DNA of 64,000 bases, taken from contig CAVVMG010000001.1 in the NCBI GenBank assembly GCA_963749415.1, positions 868,001 through 932,000 on the forward strand, read 5' to 3'. This document shows positions 63,492-64,000 of the stretch, piece after piece. The stretch is from JALYNX01 sp963749415. Lineage in GTDB: Bacteria > Actinomycetota > Acidimicrobiia > Spongiisociales > ZC4RG35. The position numbers and the translations under genes are program-made. How positions within the stretch are numbered: position 1 is the first letter of the stretch; the number at the start of each line of letters is the position of its first letter. Below the pieces are notes generated by a model. The model worked only from the letters and a program-made list of their open reading frames with translations. It did no database searches and was not told the DNA's origin.

Positions 63492-64000
63492 ATGGTGAGC
63501 CGCGGCAGGCTGAAAGTCTTTCTTGGGGCGGCCCCCGGCGTGGGGAAGACCTACGCCATGCTCGAGGAGGGCCACCGCCTCAAGTCCGAAGGTCGCGACG
63601 TGGTCATCGGGTTCGTGGAGCCCCACGAGCGAGCCGACACCCGGGCGATGATCGGCGACCTGGAGATCATCCCTCGACGAAAACTCGAATACCGCGGGGC
63701 GTCATTCGAGGAGATGGACCTGGAGAGCCTCCTTGCTCGACGGCCTCGGGTGGCGTTGGTCGACGAGCTGGCACACAGCAATGTCCCCGGCTCGAAACAC
63801 GCCAAGCGGTGGCAGGACATCGACGAGCTTCTCGACGCCGGGATCGACGTCATGTCGACCGTCAACATCCAGCACCTGGACTCGCTCAACGATGTGATCT
63901 ACGAAATCACCGACGTCGTCCAGAGGGAGACGATCCCCGACGAGGTGGTGAGGAGGGCCGACGAGATCGAGTTGGTCGACCTGACCCAGGAAGGAGTCAG
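63492..64000 (+). CDS. kdpD: Sensor kinase KdpD (N-terminal part)
   Basis: N-terminal KdpD domain with Walker A (GAAPGVGKTYAML), the conserved GFVEPHERADT and LVDELAHSNVPGSKHAKRWQDI. The gene runs off the right edge, so the USP, DUF4118 and kinase parts are not seen. ATG 63492; a GTG at 63495 lies 6 bases after TAACTT (63483-63488) and could be a leaderless start. kdpE is expected downstream. Confidence 0.94.
   Translation, partial: MVSRGRLKVFLGAAPGVGKTYAMLEEGHRLKSEGRDVVIGFVEPHERADTRAMIGDLEIIPRRKLEYRGASFEEMDLESLLARRPRVALVDELAHSNVPGSKHAKRWQDIDELLDAGIDVMSTVNIQHLDSLNDVIYEITDVVQRETIPDEVVRRADEIELVDLTQEGV

Overview
The window is a high-GC (about 65% by eye) chromosomal segment that starts at the replication origin of an actinobacterium. 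The 5' end carries dnaA (partial)-dnaN-recF-dciA-like-gyrB-gyrA-DUF3566. Further on lies the actinobacterial cell-growth cluster fhaA-fhaB-pstP-rodA-pbpA-pknB, facing crgA. DUF3566, CrgA, the kinase/FHA cluster and many leaderless TANNNT promoters point to Actinomycetota. The cell-wall anchor variant of the collagen-like protein and the absence of streptomycete or mycobacterial neighbours suggest a deep class such as Acidimicrobiia. That class assignment is inference.

Layout. 0-8.5 kb: replication and topology core. 8.5-12.5 kb: small membrane proteins, a frameshifted SPFH/band-7 gene with a ribbon-helix-helix partner under a palindromic leaderless promoter, a cysteine desulfurase-like enzyme, a cupredoxin and tRNA-Ile. 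12.5-19.7 kb: an accessory block with a dihydrofolate reductase-like/cyclase fusion divergent from a TetR operon (alpha/beta hydrolase, then a hydrolase-glycosyltransferase fusion), followed by an OsmC-FAD oxidoreductase pair with a related operator. 19.8-22.6 kb: SLH-collagen surface protein, tRNA-Ala, thiolase. 22.7-29.5 kb: crgA and the pknB cluster. 29.5-35.9 kb: tRNA-Leu, serS, ubiE/menG-like, SRP RNA, MFS transporter, tadA, two tRNA-Ser, CDF metal exporter.

36-51.4 kb: two carbohydrate regulons. The first has a solute-binding protein, two permeases, a GH78 rhamnosidase-like gene, a GH1 beta-glucosidase and a LacI regulator; its last three genes are broken by single-base insertions. The second has a GH51 arabinofuranosidase and a LacI regulator divergent from a binding protein and two permeases. 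Neither has its own ABC ATPase, and both have a stem-loop between the binding-protein and permease genes. Two more tRNA-Ser genes lie between them, so the window holds SerRS and tRNAs for every serine codon.

51.4-55.7 kb: TfoX-like, PF04120-type membrane protein, AhpD-like, FGE-like proteins, and an ECF sigma/RskA-like anti-sigma pair. 55.7-64 kb: a potassium island with a KimA-like K+ importer, a stand-alone DUF4118 protein, a small membrane protein, kdpF, kdpA, kdpB, kdpC (frameshifted) and kdpD (partial). The kimA and kdp upstream regions share a 16-bp promoter motif and an 11-bp-period direct repeat at exactly the same distance from it. This suggests common control by an OmpR-family regulator such as KdpE, and it is the most interesting regulatory signal in the window.

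Seven single-base insertions break otherwise well-conserved genes, five of them within 4 kb. They may be assembly errors or true decay, and this must be settled before the sugar-gene calls are trusted.
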